Origin: Bacillota bacterium
GTDB lineage: Bacteria; Bacillota; Clostridia; Oscillospirales; Ruminococcaceae
Length of the DNA stretch: 64,000 nt
NCBI GenBank assembly: GCA_029572815.1
Contig: JAKPUQ010000089.1
Location: 62,001-126,000, forward strand
Direction of reading: 5' to 3'
The position numbers were made by a program, and so were the translations under genes. Position 1 is the first letter of the stretch; every line of letters begins with the position of its first letter. Positions 16,362 to 24,897 of this stretch are shown in pieces. The notes under the pieces are model-generated. The model searched no databases, was not told where the DNA came from, and saw only the letters and a program-made list of their open reading frames with translations.

Positions 16362-17273
16362 TTATTCCTCGTTTATGGAAGCAGCGCCTCCGCAGACCTC
16401 GGTTATTTCCTGAGTGATAGCCGCCTGTCTTGCGCGGTTGTACATGAGGGAAAGCTCCTTTATCATGTCCTTTGCGCTGTTGGTAGCAGCGTCCATAGCG
16501 GTCATACGTGACTGCTGCTCGCAGCAGAATGCCTCCACCATGGCGCCGTAGATTATTCCCTTGGCGTACTGAGGGATAAGATAGTTCATAACTTCCTCGG
16601 GAGAGGGGACGAAGGACGCCTTCGGCAGCTTTTTCATCGTACCGTCGGCTGCTTTTCCAAAGTGCTTTCTCTCGAAGGGGAGCAGACGCAGGGTCCTTGT
16701 TTCCTGGAGGCTGGAGTTTACCATATCCGTGTATATGACATAGACCTCGTCCAGCTCATGCTTCTCGAACTTTTCCAGCACCTGCTCTGCGATCTCACGG
16801 GCTCTGTAGAGGGTGGGATTCTGAGTGGTGTAGAGGAACTCGCCGTCAACATATCCCTTCTTGTCGTTCTGGATACGGCGCTGGAAGTACATTCTTCCCA
16901 CCTGTCCCATGACAAAGAGATAGCAGTTGTCGATGTCGGCAGCTTCCTTCAGCTTCTGCTCGGTATATTTAAGTACATTGTGGTTGTAGCTTCCGCAGAG
17001 TCCCTTGTCGCCTGTGATGACGATATAGCCCTTCTTACGCTTATCCTCAGGTATATCCTCACGCCTGTCGAAGCACTGCTGACGGGTATGGGGAGTATGC
17101 TCGAGAACGCTCTCGATAGTTGACTGGAGCTTATAGAAGTAGGGCTCTGTACACTCCAGTGACTTCCTTGCCTTTTTCAGCTTGGAAGAGGACATGAGGT
17201 ACATGGCGTTGGTGATCTTCAGGATCTGCTGGATGCTTCCGATCCTTTCGCGGATCTCTCTCATATTAGGCAC
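16362..17273 (-). CDS. atpG: ATP synthase F1 gamma subunit
   Basis: Gamma is the rotating shaft of F1. The 303-aa protein has the conserved N-terminal helix (EIRERIGSIQQILKITNAM) and C-terminal helix (NRARQAAITQEITEVCGGA) that form the coiled-coil axle. The GTG at 17273 is a likely start, since GGTG lies seven bases upstream; the ATG three codons later is too far from that site. The gap to the delta-alpha gene is 14 bases. Confidence 0.94.
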   Translation of the reverse strand: MPNMREIRERIGSIQQILKITNAMYLMSSSKLKKARKSLECTEPYFYKLQSTIESVLEHTPHTRQQCFDRREDIPEDKRKKGYIVITGDKGLCGSYNHNVLKYTEQKLKEAADIDNCYLFVMGQVGRMYFQRRIQNDKKGYVDGEFLYTTQNPTLYRAREIAEQVLEKFEKHELDEVYVIYTDMVNSSLQETRTLRLLPFERKHFGKAADGTMKKLPKASFVPSPEEVMNYLIPQYAKGIIYGAMVEAFCCEQQSRMTAMDAATNSAKDMIKELSLMYNRARQAAITQEITEVCGGAASINEE

Positions 17274-17287
17274 AGAGGATCACCGCC

Positions 17288-19318
17288 TTATTCCTCGAAA
17301 GCTGTGAGTATTCTTTCGATGCGTTCCATAAGGTCGTCTGTCAGGACCTTATTCTCCTCTATCTCGGTGATTATATCCTGTCCGTAGCTCCTGATATAGG
17401 TCATCAGGTCGGTGCGGTACTCTCTGAGCTCCTTGAGGGGGATACCCTTTAAGAAGTCATGCTGAGCCGCATAGAGGAGTATTACCTGCTCATAGTGGGG
17501 CAGGGGATTGTACAGAGGCTGCTTGAGAAGCTCGGTCAGCATTCTGCCGTGCTCCAGTAGCTCTGTTGTGGACTGGTCAAGCTCTGATGAGAACTGTGTG
17601 AATATCTCCATTTCCTTGAACTGGGCAAGGTCGATACGGAGATTTCCCGAAGCCTTCTTCATAGCCTTTGTCTGAGCGGCACCGCCTACACGGGATACGG
17701 AGAGTCCGTAGTTCACCGCAGGACGGAGACCTGAGTTGAAGAGCTCGCTCTCAAGGAATATCTGACCGTCTGTGATAGAGATAACGTTTGTGGGGATATA
17801 AGCGGAGATGTCGCCTGCCAGTGTCTCGATAATGGGGAGAGCTGTCAGTGAACCGCCGCCGTGCTCGTCGTCAAGACGGCTTGAACGCTCAAGAAGTCTC
17901 GAATGGAGATAGAAAACGTCGCCGGGGAAGGCTTCACGTCCCGGAGGACGGTGGAGCAGAAGTGACATGGCTCTGTATGCGACGGCGTGCTTTGAAAGGT
18001 CATCGTATACAATGAGGACGTCCTTGCCCTTTGACATGAAGTATTCTGCGATAGCAGTGCCCGAATAGGGGGCTATATACTGGAAGGGGGCAGGGTCGCT
18101 GGCAGAAGCGCATACGACTACGGAATAGTCCATAGCGCCATACTTTTTGAGAGTATTGACTATCTGTGCAACTGTTGAGGACTTCTGACCTATGGCAACA
18201 TAGATACAGATAACGTCCTGACCCTTCTGGTTGATTATGGTATCAACGGCGATGGAGGTCTTGCCTGTCTGGCGGTCGCCGATAATGAGCTCACGCTGAC
18301 CTCTGCCGATAGGGAACATTGAGTCTATGGCAAGTATACCTGTCTGGAGAGGAGTGCTTACGGGTTTACGCTCGATAACGCCCGGAGCCTCGCGCTCGAT
18401 GGGGAAGTAATCGTCAGCCTTTATCTGTCCCTGACCGTCTATGGGAGAGCCCAGAGCGTCAACGACTCTGCCCAGGAGCTCGTCGCTTACGCCGATACCT
18501 GCTCTCTTGCCTGTTCTGATGACCGATGAGCCCTCTGTGAGGCCGTGGTCGTCGCCCAGGAGAACTACTCCCACCGACTTTTCCTCAAGGTTCTGAACGA
18601 TACCTCTGATGCCGGTCTCGAACTCTACCAGCTCACCGTACATAACGGAATTCATTCCGTGTACTCTTGCGATACCGTCGCCGAGGCGGGTAATGAAGCC
18701 TGTTTCGGTAGCTCCTGACTTTACCTCGAAGTCTCTTACCTCTGTCTTGAGGACTGATATTATATCGCTGTTCTTGCCTGTATTCCTGGAAGCGCTGCCG
18801 TCAACGTACTCCGCAGCCTTTGTCTGAAGGCTGTCCTTCATAAGGCGGAGACTTGTGCGGTAGCTCTTGTCGTATTCAAGGTCGCCTGCATTGAGAATGA
18901 AGCCGCCGATGATGTCGGGGTCATGCTTGTACTCTATGTCAACGTCCTCTTTCACGAATTTGTCCATGATGAACTGACGGAGGTCTGCCTGCTGAGCCTC
19001 GGTAAGGGGCGTAACATAGCGGACTACCGCCTTTATGCTTCCCTGCTTGTCCAGGAGCAGCTCTTCGTACTCGTCAAGTATCTCCTCAAGGCGTTCAATG
19101 GCGCCGCCGCGGACAACATTGAGCAGGAACTTGTGCATGGACTCGGGGAAGAGCTTATTTATTATACCGCGCTTTTCGTCGTGGGTAACAAGGGGATTTG
19201 CCAGTGTATCTCCCACGTCGCCGCAGGTCTCGAGGACCTTTCTGGTATTGGAGCAGTCTGTCTGAGAAACGTCCAGACGGACAAGCTCCTTCAGGAACTC
19301 TCTGTCTGAATCTCTCAT
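17288..19318 (-). CDS. atpHA: Fused ATP synthase delta-alpha subunit
   Basis: One uninterrupted 676-codon frame contains a complete delta (OSCP) domain (about residues 1-172) joined by a short linker (about 173-190, DGSASRNTGKNS) to a nearly complete alpha subunit (about 191-676). Alpha features are GDGIARVHGMNSV, the P-loop GDRQTGKTS, and the arginine-finger region SVSRVGGAAQ. Delta caps F1 and holds the peripheral stalk b subunits; alpha carries the non-catalytic nucleotide sites. No in-frame ATG or GTG with a ribosome site was found at the junction, so a separate alpha start is unlikely. The start overlaps the atpF stop by 4 bases. Three alpha copies per F1 would bring three delta domains, so partial cleavage or altered stoichiometry is a question. 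Confidence 0.93.
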   Translation of the reverse strand: MRDSDREFLKELVRLDVSQTDCSNTRKVLETCGDVGDTLANPLVTHDEKRGIINKLFPESMHKFLLNVVRGGAIERLEEILDEYEELLLDKQGSIKAVVRYVTPLTEAQQADLRQFIMDKFVKEDVDIEYKHDPDIIGGFILNAGDLEYDKSYRTSLRLMKDSLQTKAAEYVDGSASRNTGKNSDIISVLKTEVRDFEVKSGATETGFITRLGDGIARVHGMNSVMYGELVEFETGIRGIVQNLEEKSVGVVLLGDDHGLTEGSSVIRTGKRAGIGVSDELLGRVVDALGSPIDGQGQIKADDYFPIEREAPGVIERKPVSTPLQTGILAIDSMFPIGRGQRELIIGDRQTGKTSIAVDTIINQKGQDVICIYVAIGQKSSTVAQIVNTLKKYGAMDYSVVVCASASDPAPFQYIAPYSGTAIAEYFMSKGKDVLIVYDDLSKHAVAYRAMSLLLHRPPGREAFPGDVFYLHSRLLERSSRLDDEHGGGSLTALPIIETLAGDISAYIPTNVISITDGQIFLESELFNSGLRPAVNYGLSVSRVGGAAQTKAMKKASGNLRIDLAQFKEMEIFTQFSSELDQSTTELLEHGRMLTELLKQPLYNPLPHYEQVILLYAAQHDFLKGIPLKELREYRTDLMTYIRSYGQDIITEIEENKVLTDDLMERIERILTAFEE

Positions 19319-19803
19319 TTATTTCCCTCCTCTTCGGAAAGGAACTTATCAACGAGCTTGCGGTTCTTCTCGTCGTCCACATTCTCGCCGATGATCTTGG
19401 AAGCAGCCTCGATAGCCAGGTCTGCGATCTCAGACTGAGCCTGACGGAGCACGCGCTTCCTCTCGTTTTCGATAGTCTTGTCAGCGTCTGCAACGATCCT
19501 GTCAGCCTTCTCCTGAGACTTCCTGATTATGGCAGCTCTTTCGGACTCAGCGTCCTCATGCGCCTTCATCATGATCTGGTTAGCCTGTTCCTTGGCGTCG
19601 CTGATAGAGTCCTCATACTGCTGACGGAGCTCTTCAGCCTCCTCCTTTGCCTTCTGAGCGGAGTCCAGGTCATTCTGAATGGTGCGTGTACGCTCGTCCC
19701 TGATCTTATTTATGGGTTTGAAAAGGAATATCCTGAGCAGTATGAACAGTACGATAACGTTGAAAACTGCCCAGAAAATGCTCCAGAAACTAAAATCAAG
19801 CAT
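19315..19803 (-). CDS. atpF: ATP synthase Fo b subunit
   Basis: Subunit b forms the peripheral stalk. The 162-aa protein has one N-terminal membrane helix (about 6-27, with FWAVFNVIVLFILLRIFLF) and a long charged coiled coil (about 35-140) ending in a region that binds delta. Length is normal and there is only one b gene. Translation is coupled to the fused delta-alpha gene by a 4-base overlap. Confidence 0.95.
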   Translation of the reverse strand: MLDFSFWSIFWAVFNVIVLFILLRIFLFKPINKIRDERTRTIQNDLDSAQKAKEEAEELRQQYEDSISDAKEQANQIMMKAHEDAESERAAIIRKSQEKADRIVADADKTIENERKRVLRQAQSEIADLAIEAASKIIGENVDDEKNRKLVDKFLSEEEGNK

Positions 19804-19836
19804 TCTATGCCCTCCTTGGATGTTTTTTGTTACGGC

Positions 19837-20064
19837 TTATTTGCCGCCGAGAGAAAGGATTATAAGGAGTGCGATAACGAAGCCGTAGATAGCGGTAGCC
19901 TCTGCGAGAGCACAGCCCAGAAGGAGAGCTGTTCTTATATCGCCCTTAGCCTCGGGCTGACGAGCGATGGACTCAGTAGCCTTTGCGGTTGCGAGACCTA
20001 TTCCTATACCTGCGCCTGCACCTGTAAGAACGGCAACAGCAGCGCCTAATGCAATGATTCCCAT
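19837..20064 (-). CDS. atpE: ATP synthase Fo c subunit, copy 2
   Basis: The 75-aa c subunit has two helices joined by the [10 protein letters not shown] loop (residues 34-43) and the ion-binding carboxylate Glu55 in ALAEATAIY. The Gln and Ser that coordinate sodium in the Ilyobacter-type site are replaced by Ile22 and Ala56, so a proton-driven ring is more likely. The protein is identical to the one encoded at 20089-20316, though the genes differ at about twenty silent positions. GGAGG lies eight bases before the start. Confidence 0.95.
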   Translation of the reverse strand: MGIIALGAAVAVLTGAGAGIGIGLATAKATESIARQPEAKGDIRTALLLGCALAEATAIYGFVIALLIILSLGGK

Positions 20065-20088
20065 GATATTTACCTCCGTGTATTTTGA

Positions 20089-20316
20089 TTACTTTCCGCC
20101 GAGGGAAAGGATAATGAGAAGTGCGATAACGAAACCGTAGATAGCGGTAGCCTCTGCAAGGGCACAGCCCAGAAGGAGAGCTGTTCTTATATCGCCCTTA
20201 GCCTCGGGCTGACGAGCGATGGACTCGGTAGCCTTAGCTGTGGCAAGACCTATACCTATACCTGCGCCTGCGCCTGTAAGAACGGCAACAGCAGCGCCTA
20301 ATGCGATGATTCCCAT
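20089..20316 (-). CDS. atpE: ATP synthase Fo c subunit, copy 1
   Basis: This 75-aa c subunit has the same sequence as copy 2 just downstream, with Glu55 as the ion-binding residue. The middle of the two genes is identical in DNA over more than 80 bases, while the ends carry silent changes, which suggests tandem duplication with later gene conversion. GGAG is about ten bases before the start. The start lies inside the extended reading frame of atpB. Two copies may raise c-subunit output, since around ten or more c subunits are needed per ring. Confidence 0.95.
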   Translation of the reverse strand: MGIIALGAAVAVLTGAGAGIGIGLATAKATESIARQPEAKGDIRTALLLGCALAEATAIYGFVIALLIILSLGGK

Positions 20317-21040
20317 ATTTATTTATCTCCGTGAAGTTGTGGCTTTTTTTCGCTTTTTTTACTTTTTTGCCCTCATGCTCTTCCTCCTCAAGAGCCTCTG
20401 CCATGTAGAGGGAGGTGAGGAAGGCAAATACATAAGCCTGGAGCAGACCGTCGAAAAGGTCGAAGTAAGCGCTGGCGATAACGGGTACGCCGCCGGGGAC
20501 AACGTGCTTGATGAGCTCCATAACGACGAATGCGCCCAGTACGTTACCGAAAAGTCGCATACACAGCGACAGGGGACGGGTGACCAGATCCAGCAGGTTT
20601 ATGGGGTTGAGGAAGCTCTTTGCCCATTTCAGGGGACCCTTCTCAATGATGAAGGACGCCTGTACCAGGATTATAGCCATACCCGCAAGTCCTGCGGTGA
20701 CGTTGATGTCCTTGGTGGGGGGCACAAAGCCGAATACGCCGATGATATTTGAGACGCCTATGTAGATGATGAAGGTCTCAAGTATCTGAACGTACTTCCT
20801 GCCCTTTTCTCCCAGTATATTGATGAAGAAATTGTCGAGAAAGTCCATGAAAGCCTCCAGTATGCACTGTGAGCCCGTAGGGACCTTTTTCAGCTTCCTT
20901 GTGAATATTATCGACAGCAGCACAAGCGCCGCCATTATTATCCAAGTCACCACACAGGAATCGGGAACGGGGATACCGCCGAGAATAGGTATGACAAAGG
21001 CGGTATGATTATCCAGCTGTTCCATTAACTCTTCTGCCAT
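20234..21040 (-). CDS. atpB: ATP synthase Fo a subunit, frame running into atpE
   Basis: Subunit a forms the ion half-channels next to the c-ring. The frame from 21040 gives 268 codons; AAGGTG lies upstream of this start, and an in-frame extension to 21097 has no site. Helices and the key arginine segment SLCMRLFGN are present. The family normally ends soon after [16 protein letters not shown]. Here the frame continues through A6, A7 and A7 tracts (20368-20344) and then 83 bases into atpE, adding an Arg-rich tail that looks non-native. Loss of one A in the first tract would give an immediate stop (EGKK-stop); a -1 slip would stop just before the atpE start. So the tail is either a sequence error or a slippage site. 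Confidence 0.88.
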   Translation of the reverse strand: MAEELMEQLDNHTAFVIPILGGIPVPDSCVVTWIIMAALVLLSIIFTRKLKKVPTGSQCILEAFMDFLDNFFINILGEKGRKYVQILETFIIYIGVSNIIGVFGFVPPTKDINVTAGLAGMAIILVQASFIIEKGPLKWAKSFLNPINLLDLVTRPLSLCMRLFGNVLGAFVVMELIKHVVPGGVPVIASAYFDLFDGLLQAYVFAFLTSLYMAEALEEEEHEGKKVKKAKKSHNFTEINKYGNHRIRRCCCRSYRRRRRYRYRSCHS

Positions 21041-21083
21041 GATAACACCTTCTTTCAGTATGGCTTCAGTGCCAAAATAATAA

Positions 21084-21114
21084 AACGGAGACTGCAATTA
21101 CACAAATCTCCGTT
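21084..21114 (-). terminator. Attenuator-like hairpin in the atp leader
   Basis: On the minus strand AACGGAGA and TCTCCGTT form an 8-bp stem with a 15-base loop, followed by TTTTATTATTTT. It lies between the atp promoter and atpB, so it could end a share of transcripts early. Confidence 0.55.
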
Positions 21115-21191
21115 GATTGAGTCTTGATGGGTAAAGATATACGTCCGACGGACTTTTTCAAGCTGCGGGCATACCCTGTCCACACTATTAT

Positions 21192-21220
21192 ATAATATAA
21201 CAAAACGGTTACATTGTCAA
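21192..21220 (-). promoter_or_regulatory. Sigma-A promoter of the atp operon
   Basis: On the minus strand TTGACA (21220-21215), a 17-base spacer and TATTAT (21197-21192) lie about 150 bases upstream of atpB. Confidence 0.85.
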
Positions 21221-21279
21221 GAGTCTGACGAAAAATTTTGCATAATCATTGGGAATGATATTATATATAAAAAGGCAGA

Positions 21280-21615
21280 TTACTTTCCGTCGCCCTCGGC
21301 AAGCTTTACGGCACGGTCAAGACGCTCTATGGCGCCTGAATTCAGCTTTTCTGTCAGCCTTACTCTGTCAAGCTCCTTCTTGAGCCCTGCAAGCTCGTTG
21401 GCGATGCGTCTCATTATGTCCTCATTCTGGAGCTGTTTGTCCTCCAGAGCGCAGACTCTCTTGATAAGTTCGTTGACGTTTGCGGCGAGGGCTTCGTTGG
21501 CGGCGTTCTGTTTTTCGCCGAATTCCATGAGCTTTTCGCCTGCCTTGAAGGTACCTACCTTCTCATGCCCCGTAAAGGTCTGCATTTTCTCGTTTGTAAG
21601 CTTCATATCGGACAT
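21280..21615 (-). CDS. Small coiled-coil protein at the end of the polysaccharide operon
   Basis: A 111-aa, highly charged protein with no membrane segment. Residues 30-105 have heptad-like spacing of Leu, Ile and Val and should form a coiled coil. The start at 21615 is preceded by AAGGAG with nine bases spacing; the upstream in-frame GTG at 21624 is too close to that site. It follows rmd by 36 bases. Its role is unknown; small coiled-coil proteins in such operons may organise membrane enzymes, but nothing here shows that. Confidence 0.7.
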   Translation of the reverse strand: MSDMKLTNEKMQTFTGHEKVGTFKAGEKLMEFGEKQNAANEALAANVNELIKRVCALEDKQLQNEDIMRRIANELAGLKKELDRVRLTEKLNSGAIERLDRAVKLAEGDGK

Positions 21616-21651
21616 TCCGTTCACTCCTTTTCTTTTGTATCGTCTATATAG

Positions 21652-22587
21652 TTATATATTATTTCTCCAATAACCGAGGGTATCCTCAACGGTCTGCTCC
21701 ATGGTTATCTCTGCGGACCAGCCTGTGTCGGCGGCGATGCGCGATACATCGGGCTCTATTATGGGTATATCCGAGGCTCTCATGCGGGCGGGATCCTGTC
21801 TCACCTCAATGGGGAGCTTCGCAAATGAAAGGGCGGTATCCAGTATGAACTGTATATCCACAGCCCTGCCTCTTCCCACGTTGTAGACTGCGCCGCTTAC
21901 GCCCTTTTCACCCAGCAGCCTGTATGCTCTGACAACGTCGCGGACGTCGGTGAAATCGCGCTTTGCGGACAGATTTCCCACGCTGATGACGGGCTCCTTC
22001 ATGCCCTTTTCTATCTCAGCTATCTGGCGGCAGAAGTCGGAGATAACGAAGATACTGCTCTGTGCGGGGCCCGAGTGGTTGAAGGCACGTACCATGACGA
22101 TGTCCATTTTGTACGCCCTTGCGTATATCTCGCCTATCATGCCCTGACAGGCTTTTGTGGCGGCATAGATGTTGCCCGGATTGAGGGGCTCAGACTCCGA
22201 CAGGGGGCAGGCGTCCTTGCGGATATAGCCGTATTCCTCTCCCGAGCCTATGAGAATGGTCCTGATGTCCTGTTTTTCGGCTGTGCGAAGGGCTTGCAGG
22301 ACGTTTATAGTGCCGATGACATTTATCTCCGCGGTGAGCTGCGGCTTTTTCCAGGAAAGCGCCACGGAGCTCTGTGCAGCCAGATGATAGACCACATCGG
22401 GCTTTATCTCATTCAGCAGGGGAGCTATATCCTCCGCCGAAAGTATATCCAGATGATGTACGGGACAGCTCTCGCTCACGGTCTCATTTGGCAGACAGGT
22501 GGCGTGGACGTCCCAGCCGAAGGCGCTGAGCTCTCTGATGAGATAGCCTCCCACGAAGCCTGCGGCGCCGATGATCAATGCTCTCAA
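21652..22587 (-). CDS. rmd: GDP-4-keto-6-deoxy-D-mannose reductase
   Basis: Rmd reduces the product of Gmd to GDP-D-rhamnose. The 311-aa short-chain dehydrogenase has the NAD(P) motif GAAGFVGGY at 7-15, GSGEEYG near 118, the catalytic YAATK near 144, and features typical of Rmd rather than GDP-fucose synthase: RAFNHSGPAQSS, GNLSAKRDFTDVRDV, DPARMR and a C-terminal DTGWSAEITMEQT. gmd and manC are in the same operon, which supports this assignment. It cannot make GDP-L-fucose, because the epimerase features of Fcl are absent. Its start is 12 bases past the stop of the upstream glycosyltransferase. Confidence 0.86.
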   Translation of the reverse strand: MRALIIGAAGFVGGYLIRELSAFGWDVHATCLPNETVSESCPVHHLDILSAEDIAPLLNEIKPDVVYHLAAQSSVALSWKKPQLTAEINVIGTINVLQALRTAEKQDIRTILIGSGEEYGYIRKDACPLSESEPLNPGNIYAATKACQGMIGEIYARAYKMDIVMVRAFNHSGPAQSSIFVISDFCRQIAEIEKGMKEPVISVGNLSAKRDFTDVRDVVRAYRLLGEKGVSGAVYNVGRGRAVDIQFILDTALSFAKLPIEVRQDPARMRASDIPIIEPDVSRIAADTGWSAEITMEQTVEDTLGYWRNNI

Positions 22588-22599
22588 AAGTCTGCCTCC

Positions 22600-23724
22600 T
22601 TATTCGCTGAGTATATCGTAAAGACGTTTCTGGATGCTCTCCTCGCTGAATTCCTCAGCCACACGGACTGCGGCAGCTCTGCCAAGTCTCTCGCGGAGCT
22701 CCCTGTCTCCTGCAAGGCGGTTTATGGCTTCTGCCAGAGCCTTTGGTGACTTTGGCTTCACCGTGAGACCTGTCTTGCCGTCAAGGCTGACATAGGGGAC
22801 TCCCGAGGGGAGAGCGGTATTTATAACGGGTTTTCCGTAGACCATGGCTTCCAGCTGTACTATGCCGAATGCCTCACTGGGAGCGACTGAGGGCAGTACG
22901 AATATATCGCAGTCCGCATATGCCTGACGGAGCTCCTCGTCGGGGAGAAATCCCAGAAAATGGACCTTTCCTTCCATGCCGTGAGCAGCGGTGTAGGCTT
23001 TCAGCTCATCGCCCAGCTCCCCTGTGCCAGCAATGAAGAGCTCGCAGCCCTTCACTTTTGTGAATGCCTTCAGCAGCACATCTACTCCCTTGTAGTAGAC
23101 CAGTCTGCCCGTAAAGAACACCTTTACGCAGCTCTTGTCCGTCGCTCTTTCCGTGAGTACGGGCTTTCGCGGCACTGAAAGGTAGTCTCCGGGGACTATG
23201 CCGTAGGGGAGGACTCTGCATTTTTCGCTGTATTCCGGGAGGTAAAGTGAATGCTTCACATGACCCTCCGTAGCAGTCAGTATAACGTCAGCCCTTTTCA
23301 GCAGATACCGCATGAAGGGCTTGTAAAACAGCATGAGCTTTTTCTGCTTCACGATGTCGCTGTGCCATGAGACTGCCACCTTTCCCTTAAAGCCCGACAG
23401 CAGCAGTGCTGCGTCCGCAAGGGGAAAGGGGACGTGTATGTGTACAACGTCGGCTTTTTTCGCCATAGCGCGGAAATAGCGGAAGAACGAGAATGACAGG
23501 GGACATGAAAAATACGTCCCGAGGCTGCCTGCGCGGGTTATATCAACGCCCCGCATTTTCTCGCGGATAGTCCTGCCTCTGCCGTCGCGGCAGACCAGTA
23601 CCCTCACATGAGCCTTCTCGTTTCTGCTCAGCTCCTCGGAATACTGGCGGATAATGGTCTCAATACCGCCTATATGGGGATAATAAGCCTTGTTGACTTC
23701 AAGAATTTCAAGCTTTTTACTCAT
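22600..23724 (-). CDS. GT4 glycosyltransferase
   Basis: The 374-aa protein has two Rossmann-like domains: an acceptor domain with PHIGGIETI near residue 18 and HVPFPLADAAL near 95, and a donor domain with VFFTGRLVYYKGVD near 205. The donor-site E-x7-E motif is SEAFGIVQLEAM near 280. This is the GT-B fold of family GT4, often mannosyl-, rhamnosyl- or glucosyltransferases using nucleotide sugars, retaining. Its start overlaps the preceding gene by 8 bases. Given the manC-gmd-rmd genes nearby, GDP-mannose or GDP-rhamnose is a plausible donor, but specificity cannot be read from sequence. Confidence 0.9.
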   Translation of the reverse strand: MSKKLEILEVNKAYYPHIGGIETIIRQYSEELSRNEKAHVRVLVCRDGRGRTIREKMRGVDITRAGSLGTYFSCPLSFSFFRYFRAMAKKADVVHIHVPFPLADAALLLSGFKGKVAVSWHSDIVKQKKLMLFYKPFMRYLLKRADVILTATEGHVKHSLYLPEYSEKCRVLPYGIVPGDYLSVPRKPVLTERATDKSCVKVFFTGRLVYYKGVDVLLKAFTKVKGCELFIAGTGELGDELKAYTAAHGMEGKVHFLGFLPDEELRQAYADCDIFVLPSVAPSEAFGIVQLEAMVYGKPVINTALPSGVPYVSLDGKTGLTVKPKSPKALAEAINRLAGDRELRERLGRAAAVRVAEEFSEESIQKRLYDILSE

Positions 23725-24868
23725 TTTTCAGCTCCCTGTATACCTCCATGAGCATTTCTGCGGAGCGCTTCCATGTGAAGCCCTTTGCTCTTTCAATGCC
23801 CTTTCTGCTCAGCTCCCTGCGGAGAGCCTCATCGCTCCAGAGCCTGTAAAGACCGCCTGCAATGCTTTTGGGGTCGTAGGCGTCGCATATCACCGCGCAG
23901 TCGCCTGTTACCTCGGGGAGAGAAGCCTCACCCGACGCCAGTACGGGAACTCCGCAAGCCATAGCCTCAAGCGGGGGCATACCGAAGCCCTCGTAAAGTG
24001 AGGGGAAAACGAATGCCAGTGCGCCGCACATAAGGGGATTCATGTCCTCTGAGGGGACGTATTTTGTGAAGATGACCCTGTCGATGAGACCCAGCTTCTC
24101 CACGCGGCTGTAGATGCCGTGGTCAAGCCAGCCCTTGCCGCCTGCCAACACCAGCTTGGGAGTCTTTTCGCCCGCCTTTTTTGCAAAGACTGCGTATGCA
24201 GTGATAAGGCGCTCCAGGTTCTTTCTGGGCTCAATGGTACCCAGGTAGAGGAAGTAGTCGCCCTCTATCTCAAGGGACTTCTTCACCTCGGGTATGCGCT
24301 CGGGAGTTTCACAGGGATGGAACCTTTCAAGGTCCACGCCGCAAGGGACTACTCTTATTTTTCCCTCATGCTGAGGGAAATACTTAACTATCTCGGATTT
24401 TGAGAACTCCGAGTCCGTGACGATGATATCCGCCCTTTTCATAGAGCGCTTCAGCCCCATTTCAAGCATGAAACGGGTGCGTCCGCGGACAGTCTCGGGA
24501 AATGCCTTGTACACCATGTCATGGACGGTGACTACCTTTTTTCCGCGTACAAAGGGCGGTACGATATAATTGAAAAAATGTGTTATATCCGACTTTCTGC
24601 CGAAGAAGAATGAATAGGGAACGGGCAGAAACGTGCTTACAGCACGGTAGAGATAGCCCGAAAAGCCCGAAGTGTTGAGCTTTATGCTCCTGCCTGCGAA
24701 CTCCTTCACCCTCTTTACTCTCTCGGCGTCGCCGCTGGTAAAGAAGCTGTATTCGTAATAGTTTTCGGGGAAGCTTTCAGCCAGTGCCTGTGTCTGTCCC
24801 ACCTCGCACCAGCCTATTCCCGTTATCTTATCGCTGCATATGGGCACAGCGTCGAAGGTTATCCTCAA
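23717..24868 (-). CDS. GT4 glycosyltransferase
   Basis: A 383-aa GT-B enzyme of the mannosyltransferase-like WbdB/WbpY type. It shows the acceptor-side segment VVTVHDMVYKAFP near residue 112, VPCGVDLERF near 178, FLYLGTIEPRKNLERL near 206 and the E-x7-E motif EGFGMPPLEAMACGVPV near 285. The TIEPRKN motif is common in enzymes that use GDP-mannose or GDP-rhamnose, which fits the operon. Its stop overlaps the next gene by 8 bases. Confidence 0.9.
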   Translation of the reverse strand: MRITFDAVPICSDKITGIGWCEVGQTQALAESFPENYYEYSFFTSGDAERVKRVKEFAGRSIKLNTSGFSGYLYRAVSTFLPVPYSFFFGRKSDITHFFNYIVPPFVRGKKVVTVHDMVYKAFPETVRGRTRFMLEMGLKRSMKRADIIVTDSEFSKSEIVKYFPQHEGKIRVVPCGVDLERFHPCETPERIPEVKKSLEIEGDYFLYLGTIEPRKNLERLITAYAVFAKKAGEKTPKLVLAGGKGWLDHGIYSRVEKLGLIDRVIFTKYVPSEDMNPLMCGALAFVFPSLYEGFGMPPLEAMACGVPVLASGEASLPEVTGDCAVICDAYDPKSIAGGLYRLWSDEALRRELSRKGIERAKGFTWKRSAEMLMEVYRELKNE

Positions 24869-24897
24869 ATCAACTTCTCCACCTTTGAAAGTATTTA

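Noticed and set aside
19198-20049. 283-aa plus-strand frame opposite atpF and atpE
   Set aside because: Crosses three recognised genes on the other strand and has no own promoter or site.
21652-22587. GDP-L-fucose synthase
   Set aside because: The sequence has the RAFNHSGP and DPARMR patterns of Rmd and lacks the epimerase features of Fcl.
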